Source: Desulfonatronospira sp964577315
GTDB taxonomy: Bacteria; Desulfobacterota; Desulfovibrionia; Desulfovibrionales; Desulfonatronovibrionaceae
Direction of reading: 5' to 3'
Assembly: GCA_964577315.1 (NCBI GenBank)
Contig: CAZNYT010000028.1
Coordinates: 1 to 24,775 of the forward strand
DNA length: 24,775 nucleotides
Shown piece after piece: positions 7,956-16,098 of this stretch (positions are counted from its first letter, which is position 1; every line of letters starts with the position of its first letter). Below the pieces are notes generated by a model, which had not been told where the DNA came from, did no database searches, and saw only the letters and a list, made by a program, of their open reading frames with translations. The position numbers and the translations under genes were made by a program.

Positions 7956-9560
7956 ATGAAGTCCAATTTGCGCTGGAAAATCCCAGTCATTCTGGTAGTG
8001 CTCTTGATTAGCCTGGCATACTTTCTGCCCTCTGTTACCGGGATAAAAGACACTCCTATAGGCAAATACCTCCCGGAAAGAGAGCTGAATCTCGGCCTGG
8101 ATCTTCAAGGCGGCATGCATCTCACTCTGGGGGTGGAAGTGGAAAAGGCTTTGGAGAGGTCCCTGTCCCAGGCTGGACGTGATATACGTGAAGATGCCCG
8201 GCAAAAAGAGCTACATGTCCTGCGCCCCTCGGTAACAGACCAGGACAGGCTGGAATTCACCCTCTTACGGCCGGAACAGCAAGACCAAGTAGAATCCTTG
8301 CTTGCGGATAACTATCCCAATCTACAAGTGGTGGGAACCACCACGGACGATGAAGGCCGCCTGAGATACACCCTGGAGTACATACCGGAATTCAGGCAAG
8401 AAATGCAGGACATGACCCTGGATCAGGCGGTCAAGACCATTCGCAACCGGATAGACCAATTCGGTGTGGCCGAACCTGACATCCGGAGGCAGGAAGGGGA
8501 CCGGATCCAGGTCCAGCTCCCCGGGCTGGAGGATCCAGAGCGAGCCATAGATGTCATCGGCCAGACTGCCCATCTGGAGTTCAAGCTTGTAGACGAGGAC
8601 GCAGATGTCCAGCGCGCAGAACAAGAGGGCATTCTGCCTCCTCGCAGAAGCCTTTATTATCAGGTTTCCCAACAAGCGGACGGAGAGGAGGAAAAACGCC
8701 CCATTGTACTTCACGACGAAACCCTGATGAGCGGGGAGCATATTACCAATGCACATACCGCTTTTGACCAGCGCAACCAACCCTACGTCTCCATCACCTT
8801 TGACAATCAGGGATCGCGGATATTCGAACGCATTACCGGAGAACACGTCAACGAAAGGCTTGCTATTGTCCTGGATGGGGAAGTGTACTCCACCCCGGTT
8901 ATCCAGGAGCAGATAACTGGGGGTAGGGCCAGTATAACCGGACAGTTCAGCGTGGAAGAGGCTCATGACCTATCTGTAGTCCTAAGGGCTGGCGCCCTGC
9001 CTGCCCCGGTCTACGTAATGGAGGAACGTACCGTAGGGCCCTCTCTGGGACAGGAATCCATTGAAAGAGGCGTACAATCAGCCCTTATCGGAGGGGCACT
9101 GGTAGTGGCCTTTATGGTGTTTTACTTTGGATTCGCCGGAGTGGTGGCTAACACCGTCCTGGCCCTGAACATCATCCTGATTCTGGCTGGACTGGCAGGT
9201 TTTGGGGCCACCCTGACCCTGCCCGGAATAGCAGGTATCATCTTGACCATAGGTATTGCTGTGGATGCGAATGTCCTCATATTCGAGCGCATCAGGGAAG
9301 AGCTACGCCGCGGTCTGTCCCCAAGGAAAGCGGTGGCTGAGGGCTATAACCGGGCCACCCTGACCATTCTGGACGCCAATGTTACCACGATTATCGCGGC
9401 TCTGATCCTGTATCAATTCGGTACTGGCCCCATACAAGGCTTTGCCATTACCTTGACTCTGGGAGTACTGGCATCCATGTTCACAGCCATTTTCGTATCC
9501 CGGGTCCTGTTCGACATCTGGCTCTTTAAGCGCAAGCCTCAAACAGCCCTGAATATATAA
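7956..9560 (+). CDS. secD: Protein translocase subunit SecD
   Basis: Membrane component of the Sec system that uses the proton gradient to help pull exported proteins across the inner membrane. TM1 is at about residues 8-28, followed by the signature LGLDLQGGMHL. A large periplasmic P1 region extends to about 350. Five C-terminal membrane helices (about 375-525) contain the motifs TLPGIAGIILTIGIAVDANV and FERIREELRRG. It is 534 aa long. AGGA lies 9 nt before the ATG. It is followed by secF after 22 nt. No missing conserved residues were noticed. Confidence 0.96.
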   Translation: MKSNLRWKIPVILVVLLISLAYFLPSVTGIKDTPIGKYLPERELNLGLDLQGGMHLTLGVEVEKALERSLSQAGRDIREDARQKELHVLRPSVTDQDRLEFTLLRPEQQDQVESLLADNYPNLQVVGTTTDDEGRLRYTLEYIPEFRQEMQDMTLDQAVKTIRNRIDQFGVAEPDIRRQEGDRIQVQLPGLEDPERAIDVIGQTAHLEFKLVDEDADVQRAEQEGILPPRRSLYYQVSQQADGEEEKRPIVLHDETLMSGEHITNAHTAFDQRNQPYVSITFDNQGSRIFERITGEHVNERLAIVLDGEVYSTPVIQEQITGGRASITGQFSVEEAHDLSVVLRAGALPAPVYVMEERTVGPSLGQESIERGVQSALIGGALVVAFMVFYFGFAGVVANTVLALNIILILAGLAGFGATLTLPGIAGIILTIGIAVDANVLIFERIREELRRGLSPRKAVAEGYNRATLTILDANVTTIIAALILYQFGTGPIQGFAITLTLGVLASMFTAIFVSRVLFDIWLFKRKPQTALNI

Positions 9561-9582
9561 GTCCTGTAAGGCGGGAATACAC

Positions 9583-10719
9583 ATGGGTTTTCAAATAATC
9601 CGACCTGATACCAACTTCGATTTCATGGGCAAGCGCAAAATTGCCCTGGGAATATCTCTGGCTATTTTGCTTCTGGGAATTCTGTCCCTGATGATCAAGG
9701 GAGGACCCAGATACGGGATAGATTTCGCCGGCGGCGTCATCATCCAGGTCCAATTTGATTCCCAGGTGGATATCAGTACCCTCCAAAACATCCTGGAACC
9801 CACGGAAATGCCGGAGCTCGTGGTCCAGACCTTCGGGGATAGAGGGGACAACGAGTTCCTGATCCGCACTGCTGCGGACGGCATGTCCTCCATGGAGGTG
9901 CGTGATGTCACAGAAAGCGCCTTGCTGGAGCAATTCCAGGAACAGGAGTTCTCATTTGACCGGGTGGAAATGGTCGGGCCCAGGGTGGGGGATGAGCTCT
10001 GGGACGCAGCCATGCACGCCTTGTTTTATGCCGTGCTTTTGCTCTCCATATATATCTCAGGCCGTTTCGAGGACAAATGGTTCATAGCGGGGTTTATGGC
10101 CGCAGGCCTGGCCCTGGGTGTTTATCTATTGAAATTTTTGGCAGTGCCAGTAGCCTTCCTTATCCTGGGGGCCATGCTTATAGCCCTGCTTTTTACCTGG
10201 TACCTGCGGCTTTGCTTCGCCATGGGAGCAGTCCTGGCCCTGATCCATGACGTGTTGATCACTGTAGGCATATTTTCACTACTGAACAAAGAAATCGATC
10301 TGAGTATAGTAGCAGCCCTGCTCACCATCATGGGATACTCCCTGAACGATACCATTGTTATTTTCGATCGCATCCGGGAGAACATGCGCAGAAAGATCAG
10401 TACTTCCCTGTCCGAAACCATAAATGTCAGCATCAATCAGACCCTCAGCCGGACTATTGTGACTTCCGGAACCACGCTCATGGTGGTGCTGTCCCTTTTG
10501 ATACTGGGCGGGGGCATCATACACGATTTCGCCTTTGCCCTCCTGGTAGGTGTCCTGGCAGGAACCTTTTCCTCGGTTTTTGTGGCCGGTTCTACGCTTA
10601 TGGCCTTAAGACCCACCATGCCTATTGAAGAAGAGGAGGAAGAGGAAGAAGAATCCCACGAGGGAGCCACGAGCCGGACTTGGAGCAGCACGGGTAGACC
10701 GCCTTCGTTCGAGAGATAA
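9583..10719 (+). CDS. secF: Protein translocase subunit SecF, with two extra membrane segments
   Basis: Partner of SecD in protein export. TM1 is at about residues 18-38, then the signature YGIDFAGGVIIQVQF, a periplasmic domain to about 140, and C-terminal helices with ALIHDVLITVGIF, GYSLNDTIVIFDRIREN and TLMVVLSLLILGGG. At 378 aa it is longer than typical SecF (about 300-325). The extra length is mostly at residues 161-210, between RFED and FAMGAV, and forms two hydrophobic segments (about 166-182 and 184-206). Canonical SecF runs directly from RFEW into this motif. The C-terminus has a run of Glu and a polar tail. A strong terminator follows. Confidence 0.94.
   Translation: MGFQIIRPDTNFDFMGKRKIALGISLAILLLGILSLMIKGGPRYGIDFAGGVIIQVQFDSQVDISTLQNILEPTEMPELVVQTFGDRGDNEFLIRTAADGMSSMEVRDVTESALLEQFQEQEFSFDRVEMVGPRVGDELWDAAMHALFYAVLLLSIYISGRFEDKWFIAGFMAAGLALGVYLLKFLAVPVAFLILGAMLIALLFTWYLRLCFAMGAVLALIHDVLITVGIFSLLNKEIDLSIVAALLTIMGYSLNDTIVIFDRIRENMRRKISTSLSETINVSINQTLSRTIVTSGTTLMVVLSLLILGGGIIHDFAFALLVGVLAGTFSSVFVAGSTLMALRPTMPIEEEEEEEEESHEGATSRTWSSTGRPPSFER
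10626..10653 (+). repeat. GAA/GAG codon run encoding a poly-Glu tract in SecF
   Basis: A short purine-only GAA/GAG run near the 3' end of secF encodes about nine consecutive Glu residues. It lies after the last membrane segment, so the tract would face the cytoplasm. Such runs can slip in length between strains. Confidence 0.7.
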
Positions 10720-10761
10720 AAAAGCCCATGAACTGAACTTTTTGTGCAGTATCACTACATG

Positions 10762-10805
10762 AAAAAGGGCCTGGACAGGTAGTTGCTGTCCAGGCCCCTT
10801 TTTTT
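10762..10805. terminator. Bidirectional intrinsic terminator between secF and smsB
   Basis: GGGCCTGGACAG (10767-10778) pairs perfectly with CTGTCCAGGCCC (10786-10797), with loop GTAGTTG. TTTTTTT follows at 10799-10805. On the opposite strand the same stem is followed by TTTTT, from AAAAA at 10762-10766. It lies between the convergent secF and smsB genes and would stop transcription from both sides. Confidence 0.93.
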
Positions 10806-10837
10806 GAGGCCTAAAGCCCTTTACAAGAGACTTACAG

Positions 10838-12019
10838 CTAGAACATATCCTGTTCCGTCTCTTGGATAGTTTTGTCGATATTGGCCTTTAATTCCGGAGG
10901 CAGCCCCATGATGTCCACGTTCATGAAACCCCGGACAATGGTGGACGTGGCCTGATCCTCATCCATCCCCCTAGCCATCAAGTATTCGATCTCTTCCTGG
11001 GCAATCTTGCCTACTGCTGCCTCGTGGGAGAGTTCCACTCCAGATACCGTACCCTTGATTTCCGGAACCGCGTGGATGATCCCGTCCGAGAGGATCAATC
11101 CCTTGCACTCCAGGTGACCCTTGGCAGGAACCGCATTCCCCTCGATCAGTCCTGGAGCAATTATAGTCCCTCCAGTGGTTATGGCCCGGGAAACAATCTC
11201 TCCCCGGGTTTCCGGGGCATTAAGAACCACCCTGCTTCCGGAATCGATATGCGATCCAGGGGAAGCCACAAGGATGGAGTTAAAACTGGCTCTGGCCCCT
11301 TGTCCGTTCAAAAACACAGAAGGATAGGATTGCACGGATTTAACCGGCCTAAGGAGGATATAGTTGTTGGCAAAAACCCCTCCTTCTTCCACAATCCCTA
11401 CAGTCCGGGGCCGGACCATGACTTCACTGCCCCAGTTGTGCACCATGGTGAAGGTCAGCTTCCCACCTTTTTTGACATAAATCTCTGACACACCCAGGTG
11501 GAGAGCGGAGCTCACATTGGATCCAGTTGTGCACCCTGTTATGACATGCAGCTCCGAATCCTCCTCTACTACAATAATGTTGTGCACGTTCTGACCCACG
11601 TTGTCCTCCTTGATAAACAGACAGGACTGAACTGGGTCCTCTATCTTGGCCCCTTTCTTGGTTCGAAGAAAATAGCCACCGTGCACTTTTTCAGCCACAG
11701 CCCGTGTAAACTCATCCTTATTTTTGTCCACTGCTTGCCAATAGTACTCCGGCAGTCCATCATACTTGTCCAAGGCCTCCTTGATGTCCAGGACCTCTAG
11801 ATCCTCTTGCCTGGAGCTGCAATGGACCTTGGAATGGTTTATGCTTAGGTAGGATCCGCTGCGCCCGGCCTCTGAGGCATCTACCCCGGCCATGAGCAAG
11901 CTTTGCCTGTCTTCCTGGCTCAGCTCGCGCAAGTCCTTTATTTCCTGGGACTCTTTTTGGTCATAAACAAACTTGCCCAAATCCACTTGGCAACTTTCGG
12001 ATTCATTTAGTTCAGACAT
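10838..12019 (-). CDS. SufB/SufD-family Fe-S cluster scaffold protein (SmsB type)
   Basis: Membrane-independent scaffold that, with the adjacent ATPase, assembles Fe-S clusters. The C-terminal half has the SufBD beta-helix pattern (VHNIIVVEEDSELHVITGC, VKKGGKLTFTMVHNWG). Near the end come the Cys of GHLECKGLILSD and the SHEAAVGKIAQEE motif, matching the family's Cys and His-Glu positions. The length of about 393 aa is shorter than E. coli SufB (495). ATG 12019 is chosen because AGGAG lies 8 nt upstream; the GTG at 12028 abuts that site. It overlaps smsC by 13 nt. No sufD, sufS or sufU is nearby, which fits the minimal SMS system described in anaerobes and archaea. Confidence 0.9.
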   Translation of the reverse strand: MSELNESESCQVDLGKFVYDQKESQEIKDLRELSQEDRQSLLMAGVDASEAGRSGSYLSINHSKVHCSSRQEDLEVLDIKEALDKYDGLPEYYWQAVDKNKDEFTRAVAEKVHGGYFLRTKKGAKIEDPVQSCLFIKEDNVGQNVHNIIVVEEDSELHVITGCTTGSNVSSALHLGVSEIYVKKGGKLTFTMVHNWGSEVMVRPRTVGIVEEGGVFANNYILLRPVKSVQSYPSVFLNGQGARASFNSILVASPGSHIDSGSRVVLNAPETRGEIVSRAITTGGTIIAPGLIEGNAVPAKGHLECKGLILSDGIIHAVPEIKGTVSGVELSHEAAVGKIAQEEIEYLMARGMDEDQATSTIVRGFMNVDIMGLPPELKANIDKTIQETEQDMF

Positions 12020-12765
12020 CTTACACACTCCTTGTATCCGTATTTGCTAATATGCTCCAATATATCCCGGGGTCTGGCACTGCAACACAATTGGCCTTCA
12101 TATAGCACCTGCCCCCGATCTGCGTTGATATAATCCAGGATGTATCCGGTATGGGTGATAATCAATCCCGAGGTTGTGTGCCTGGATTTAAGTTCCTTCA
12201 TGGAAACATCCTGCCTGGGTTCTATGGGGCCATCCAGTATGGATCTTATAATACGCCCGATAAGGGACATGTTCTCCAAATCCACACCTGATTCTGGCTC
12301 GTCAAACAGAACCAAGCTGGGATCCTGGGCCATGAGCTGCAATAGCTCGGACCTCTTGATCTCTCCCCCGGAAAAATGGGAATTGATATCGCGGTCCAAA
12401 AGCCCGGTAAAATTTACCTCTCGAGCTAGCTCCTCCACATCAATCTCTCTGTCCCCGGCGCATAGCCTAACCATGTCCCGGGTCTTCAGACCGTGTATAG
12501 TCGGCGGACGCTGAAAGGACATGCCCACTCCCAGCCGAGCCCGTTCATAAGGGGCCATATGGGTGATGTCGTGGTCCTGGTAGTATATCTTGCCCCGAAC
12601 CACCTCAAAACCCTCAAACCCCATAATGGTATTCAGCAAGGAAGTTTTGCCCGAGCCGTTGGGCCCGAACAGGATAAAGTTTTCTCCTTCCTGAATATGT
12701 AAATTTATGCCTTGCAGAATCTCTGTCTCCCCTACCTTGACGTAGAGATCTTCTATACTGAGCAT
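12007..12765 (-). CDS. SufC-like ABC ATPase of the Fe-S assembly system (SmsC type)
   Basis: Cytosolic ATPase that forms a complex with the SufB-like scaffold and drives cluster assembly. All ABC motifs are present: Walker A GPNGSGKT (residues 34-41), a Q-loop in GMSFQRPPTI, signature FSGGEIKR, Walker B LVLFDEPESGVD, and a switch His in LIITHTG. FSGGEIKR and DEPESGVD are typical of SufC rather than of importers. It is 252 aa long. AAGGAG precedes the ATG by 5 nt. It overlaps the start of smsB, implying translational coupling. It probably belongs to the long minus-strand operon that starts at hslV. Confidence 0.92.
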   Translation of the reverse strand: MLSIEDLYVKVGETEILQGINLHIQEGENFILFGPNGSGKTSLLNTIMGFEGFEVVRGKIYYQDHDITHMAPYERARLGVGMSFQRPPTIHGLKTRDMVRLCAGDREIDVEELAREVNFTGLLDRDINSHFSGGEIKRSELLQLMAQDPSLVLFDEPESGVDLENMSLIGRIIRSILDGPIEPRQDVSMKELKSRHTTSGLIITHTGYILDYINADRGQVLYEGQLCCSARPRDILEHISKYGYKECVRCLN

Positions 12766-12827
12766 GGTAACTCCTTCTTGGATTTCATGATGTTTGCCTT
12801 AAAATGCACCTTCCGCTTCTGAAAACC

Positions 12828-13547
12828 TCAATCAAACCAAAATTCACTTTTGTTTCTTCGGACTTGATAACAATAATAACACCTATCATTATCTTTGAAA
12901 AGGGGTAGCAAAGCCATCCCTGCCACAAAACCGCCTGCGTGAGCCCACCAGGCTACTCCGCTTCCAGCAGATAGAATTCCTGCTCCCACGGCAGAAACCA
13001 GTTGAATAATAAACCAAATCCCCAGAAAAATGACCGCTGGAACTTCCACCACAAAGAAAACCGGGATAAAAGTAACCACACGTGAGTGAGGATACAAAAG
13101 GAGATAAGCCCCCATCACCCCTGCGATTGCTCCGGATGCACCCACGACTGGAACCGAGGAGTTCCAATTGAATACCATATGGATGAACAGTGCTGCAACT
13201 CCGGATAAAAGATAAAATGCCAAAAACTTCCAGGGCCCCATGACGTCTTCGATATTGTTGGCAAATATCCAGAGCATCCAGCAATTTATCAGAAAATGGC
13301 CCAACCCTCCGTGCACAAACATATAAGAAATCGCGGTATAAAAACCCTGATCCGGATATCCCATCCAGGCTGCCCACTCCGGTTGAGTGAATCGGGCCGG
13401 CACAACTCCGTACAAGTGGAAAAACCTGGCTAGATCGGTGGTATCCAATCCCAGGGTATATATAAAAACCAAGGTATTTACACCGATCAGGCACCAAACC
13501 ATGTAGGGCTTGTGCACGGTGGGTATGCTATCTTTTAGGGGTATCAC
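12828..13547 (-). CDS. Rhomboid-family intramembrane serine protease
   Basis: Predicted integral inner-membrane protease with six or more hydrophobic segments. The catalytic serine is in GASGA (Ser138) and the catalytic His in WWAHAGGFVAG (His203), in the expected order. The loop-1 type segment YPDQGFYTAISYMFVHGG precedes HFLINCWMLWIFANNIE, also typical. The start is GTG, and it overlaps the rluD-coaE stop as GTGA, so translation is probably coupled. At 239 aa it is compact. The tail has Cys residues (CYYCYQ). Its substrate is unknown, and the neighbours give no clear clue. Confidence 0.9.
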   Translation of the reverse strand: MIPLKDSIPTVHKPYMVWCLIGVNTLVFIYTLGLDTTDLARFFHLYGVVPARFTQPEWAAWMGYPDQGFYTAISYMFVHGGLGHFLINCWMLWIFANNIEDVMGPWKFLAFYLLSGVAALFIHMVFNWNSSVPVVGASGAIAGVMGAYLLLYPHSRVVTFIPVFFVVEVPAVIFLGIWFIIQLVSAVGAGILSAGSGVAWWAHAGGFVAGMALLPLFKDNDRCYYCYQVRRNKSEFWFD

Positions 13548-15151
13548 GGCCTGTTTGTGATCTCTCTGATCTTTTCAGCGTGCATAGCTTGCTTTTTTAT
13601 CCTGAAATCGCCCAGTATTTTGGCCAAACCGGCGAGCCTGGCTCTAAGCTCCTCTAAACCGCCGCTATTATCCAGGACCAATCCGCATTTTCGGAGCTTG
13701 TCCCTCTGCTTGAGCTGCATCTTCTCCAACCGCTCCAAAACCGGGCTTTCCCAACCCCTGGCTTGGCGAAGTCTCTCCCGGCGCAACCCATCCGGGCAAA
13801 ACACCCCTACACTGAGGCAATCATCTTGCGCAGCCATTCCGGATTCGAACCAAAGCGGAACTTCAGCCACTGCCAAACGCTTGTCTTGATGCCGCTCCCA
13901 GAATTCCTGCAATCTGCCCCCCACCAAGGGATGAATCAGATGCATTATTTCCTCCAGGACATTGCTATCCTCCATGATGGCTTGGAGCAAGGCCTGTTTA
14001 TCCACTGGCTGATCATCAGCCGGGGTAAACCGGAGCCCGAACCTTTGACGCAGCAACCACCAACCGTCCCCCCCAGGCTGGTAAAGCTCATGTACGCAGT
14101 CATCCGCACTAAAGACAGGACTGCCCTGCTCCCGGAAATATTCCAACACACTGCTCTTGCCGCACCCGGAGGCTCCGGTAACCACCACCCTTTGACAGGT
14201 GCGCTTCAGCCAGAGCAGGGTGCGGATGAAATCCTTGGGTGCGGGTGTAAAGAACTCCAGTCCCTCATGAGTTTGGGGGTGCTTGAATCCCAGCTGCCAG
14301 GAGTGCAGCAATTGTCTTTTGGCCAATTGGGGCAAGAATCTTTTTTTCCAGCTGTAAAACCCCCAGTTCCTGCCACCGTACAAACCATCCCCCAGGACGG
14401 GATGTCCCAGGTGGGCCAGATGCACCCGGATCTGGTGGGTCCGCCCGGTTATAATACCCACCTGTAGCAGGCTCCATTTTCCGTGCTTATCCCGATCCAG
14501 GACTTGGTAAGAGGTCCAGGCCTCGCGCCCTTCACGGACAGCGGACATACGAGTTTTTCTGCGCTCGTCCCTGCCCAAAGGAATATGGATCCGGCCCTGT
14601 TCTTTTGGAACAAAGCCCTGCACCAGGGCCAAATATTTTTTGTCCACTTGGCGCCGGGCGAACTGTAAGGCCAGATTCTTTTCCGCCTCAGGGGTGAGGG
14701 CGATCAGGATAAGACCCGTGGTATCCTTGTCCAGGCGGTGTACGATCCCAGCTCTTTCCTGTTCTTCGCGGGCCTGCAGCTGAGGATAGGCATATAAGAG
14801 ATGGTGCACCAGTGTGGTACCTGCTTGGGAAGGCGCCGGATGGACACTTAACCCGGCTGGCTTGTTTAGCACCGCGAGGTGAGAGTCGCTGTATACTACG
14901 TGCAGTTTACCAGATACAGGCTCGATGCTTGCTTTAGGGGCTGGTACCCTGAGGTCAACCCTCTGACCGGGTTCCAGTCTCTGCCCGGGTTTAAGGCAAG
15001 GGACTCCATCCACTTGCACCCTGCCCTCCCGGATCCACTCCTGGAGTCTGCCCCTGGACAGAGGCGCATGGAGCATATTTTGCAGAATAAACTTATCCAG
15101 CCTGGATCCCCCTTGGGAATCTGGCACTGTCCAAGACCATGGCTCATCCAA
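13544..15151 (-). CDS. Fusion: RluD-type pseudouridine synthase + dephospho-CoA kinase (CoaE)
   Basis: One 535-aa polypeptide with two enzymes. Residues about 15-70 are an S4 RNA-binding domain and about 80-310 an RluA/RluD pseudouridine synthase. The latter has HRLDKDTTG (catalytic Asp141), GRTHQIRVHL and GHPVLGDGLYGG, and would modify 23S rRNA. Residues about 320-525 are CoaE, the last step of CoA synthesis: Walker A GASGCGKS (326-333), FSADDCVHELY, IMHLIHPLV and VPLWFESG. The start is TTG, with AAGGAG 7 nt upstream; a nearby ATG (15147) is out of frame. I recall such fusions from Desulfovibrio relatives. Read-through is continuous, so this is not a sequencing merger of two ORFs. Confidence 0.9.
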   Translation of the reverse strand: MDEPWSWTVPDSQGGSRLDKFILQNMLHAPLSRGRLQEWIREGRVQVDGVPCLKPGQRLEPGQRVDLRVPAPKASIEPVSGKLHVVYSDSHLAVLNKPAGLSVHPAPSQAGTTLVHHLLYAYPQLQAREEQERAGIVHRLDKDTTGLILIALTPEAEKNLALQFARRQVDKKYLALVQGFVPKEQGRIHIPLGRDERRKTRMSAVREGREAWTSYQVLDRDKHGKWSLLQVGIITGRTHQIRVHLAHLGHPVLGDGLYGGRNWGFYSWKKRFLPQLAKRQLLHSWQLGFKHPQTHEGLEFFTPAPKDFIRTLLWLKRTCQRVVVTGASGCGKSSVLEYFREQGSPVFSADDCVHELYQPGGDGWWLLRQRFGLRFTPADDQPVDKQALLQAIMEDSNVLEEIMHLIHPLVGGRLQEFWERHQDKRLAVAEVPLWFESGMAAQDDCLSVGVFCPDGLRRERLRQARGWESPVLERLEKMQLKQRDKLRKCGLVLDNSGGLEELRARLAGLAKILGDFRIKKQAMHAEKIREITNRP

Positions 15152-15206
15152 GAACCGGCTCCTTTCAAGAGTGACAAAACCGTTTTCTCACTGTATCTAC
15201 CAGAAG

Positions 15207-16085
15207 CTAAAGCACTATTTCCGTACCTATACCAGCCTTGGTAAAGATCTCTAAGATGATGGAATTCTCCAGACGACCATCAATTATATGGGCCTTTTCC
15301 ACTCCCTCTTCCACGGCTTCCATGCAGCATTTGAGCTTGGGGATCATGCCCCCGGAAATGGATTGGGACTCCATAGCCCGGGCCGCCTCTTTCCGGGTGA
15401 GGCTGGAGATAATCTCTCCGGAAACATCGTGAATCCCGGATACATCCGTGAGCAGGATCAGCTTTTTTGCCTTGAGTGCCGATGCTACCGCTCCGGCTAC
15501 AAAATCGGCATTGATATTGTATGTCTCGCCCTGTTCGTCCACTCCCACCGGAGCAATAATGGGTATAAAACCTTTAGCCTGGATGGAACCTATGAGCTCG
15601 GTGCTGATATCAACCACCTCGCCCACTTTTCCCAAGTCAATGATTTCCGGGGGCGCATCCTGCCTGTTTATTACCATCTCCATCTGGCGCGCGAGAATGG
15701 TGCGGCCATCCTTGCCGGAAAGCCCCACTGCCCGGCCTCCGTTCAAATTGATGAGGTTCACGATTTCCTTGTTCACGTTGCCCACAAGAACCATCTCCAC
15801 CACGTCCATGGTGGCCTTGTCCGTTATCCGGAGGCCTTCCCGGAACTGAGAGGATATATCCAGTTGATCCAGCATCTTGCCGATCTGGGGACCGCCCCCG
15901 TGTACAATGATAGGGTTCAGGCCGATATATTTAAGCAAAATGATATTCAGGGCGAAGCTCTTTTTCAGGGTGTCATCGGTCATGGCGTGCCCGCCATACT
16001 TGACCACCACGGTCTGGCCGTAGAATTCCCTGATATAGGGCAAAGCCTCTAGAAGAATCCTGGCCTTGTAGGCTTCGTTTTCCAT
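15207..16085 (-). CDS. argB: Acetylglutamate kinase
   Basis: Phosphorylates N-acetyl-L-glutamate in the second step of arginine synthesis. Amino-acid kinase motifs are clear: VVKYGGHAM at the N-terminus, IVHGGGPQIGKMLDQL, LVGNVNKEIVNLIN, NINADFVAGAVASALKA, and LLTDVSGI in the ATP-binding part. Its 292 aa matches the family. AGGAG lies 5 nt before the ATG. It starts 13 nt after hslU stops and is followed by rluD-coaE after 55 nt. No other arg gene is in the window; linkage to hslVU is, from memory, a lineage trait. Confidence 0.95.
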   Translation of the reverse strand: MENEAYKARILLEALPYIREFYGQTVVVKYGGHAMTDDTLKKSFALNIILLKYIGLNPIIVHGGGPQIGKMLDQLDISSQFREGLRITDKATMDVVEMVLVGNVNKEIVNLINLNGGRAVGLSGKDGRTILARQMEMVINRQDAPPEIIDLGKVGEVVDISTELIGSIQAKGFIPIIAPVGVDEQGETYNINADFVAGAVASALKAKKLILLTDVSGIHDVSGEIISSLTRKEAARAMESQSISGGMIPKLKCCMEAVEEGVEKAHIIDGRLENSIILEIFTKAGIGTEIVL

Positions 16086-16098
16086 GCAGCGCTCCTGT

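Noticed and set aside
13763..14467. 234-codon open frame antisense to rluD-coaE
   Set aside because: Shadow of a well-supported fusion gene, with no ribosome site.
15288..16052. 254-codon open frame antisense to argB
   Set aside because: Shadow of argB; biased composition and no features of its own.
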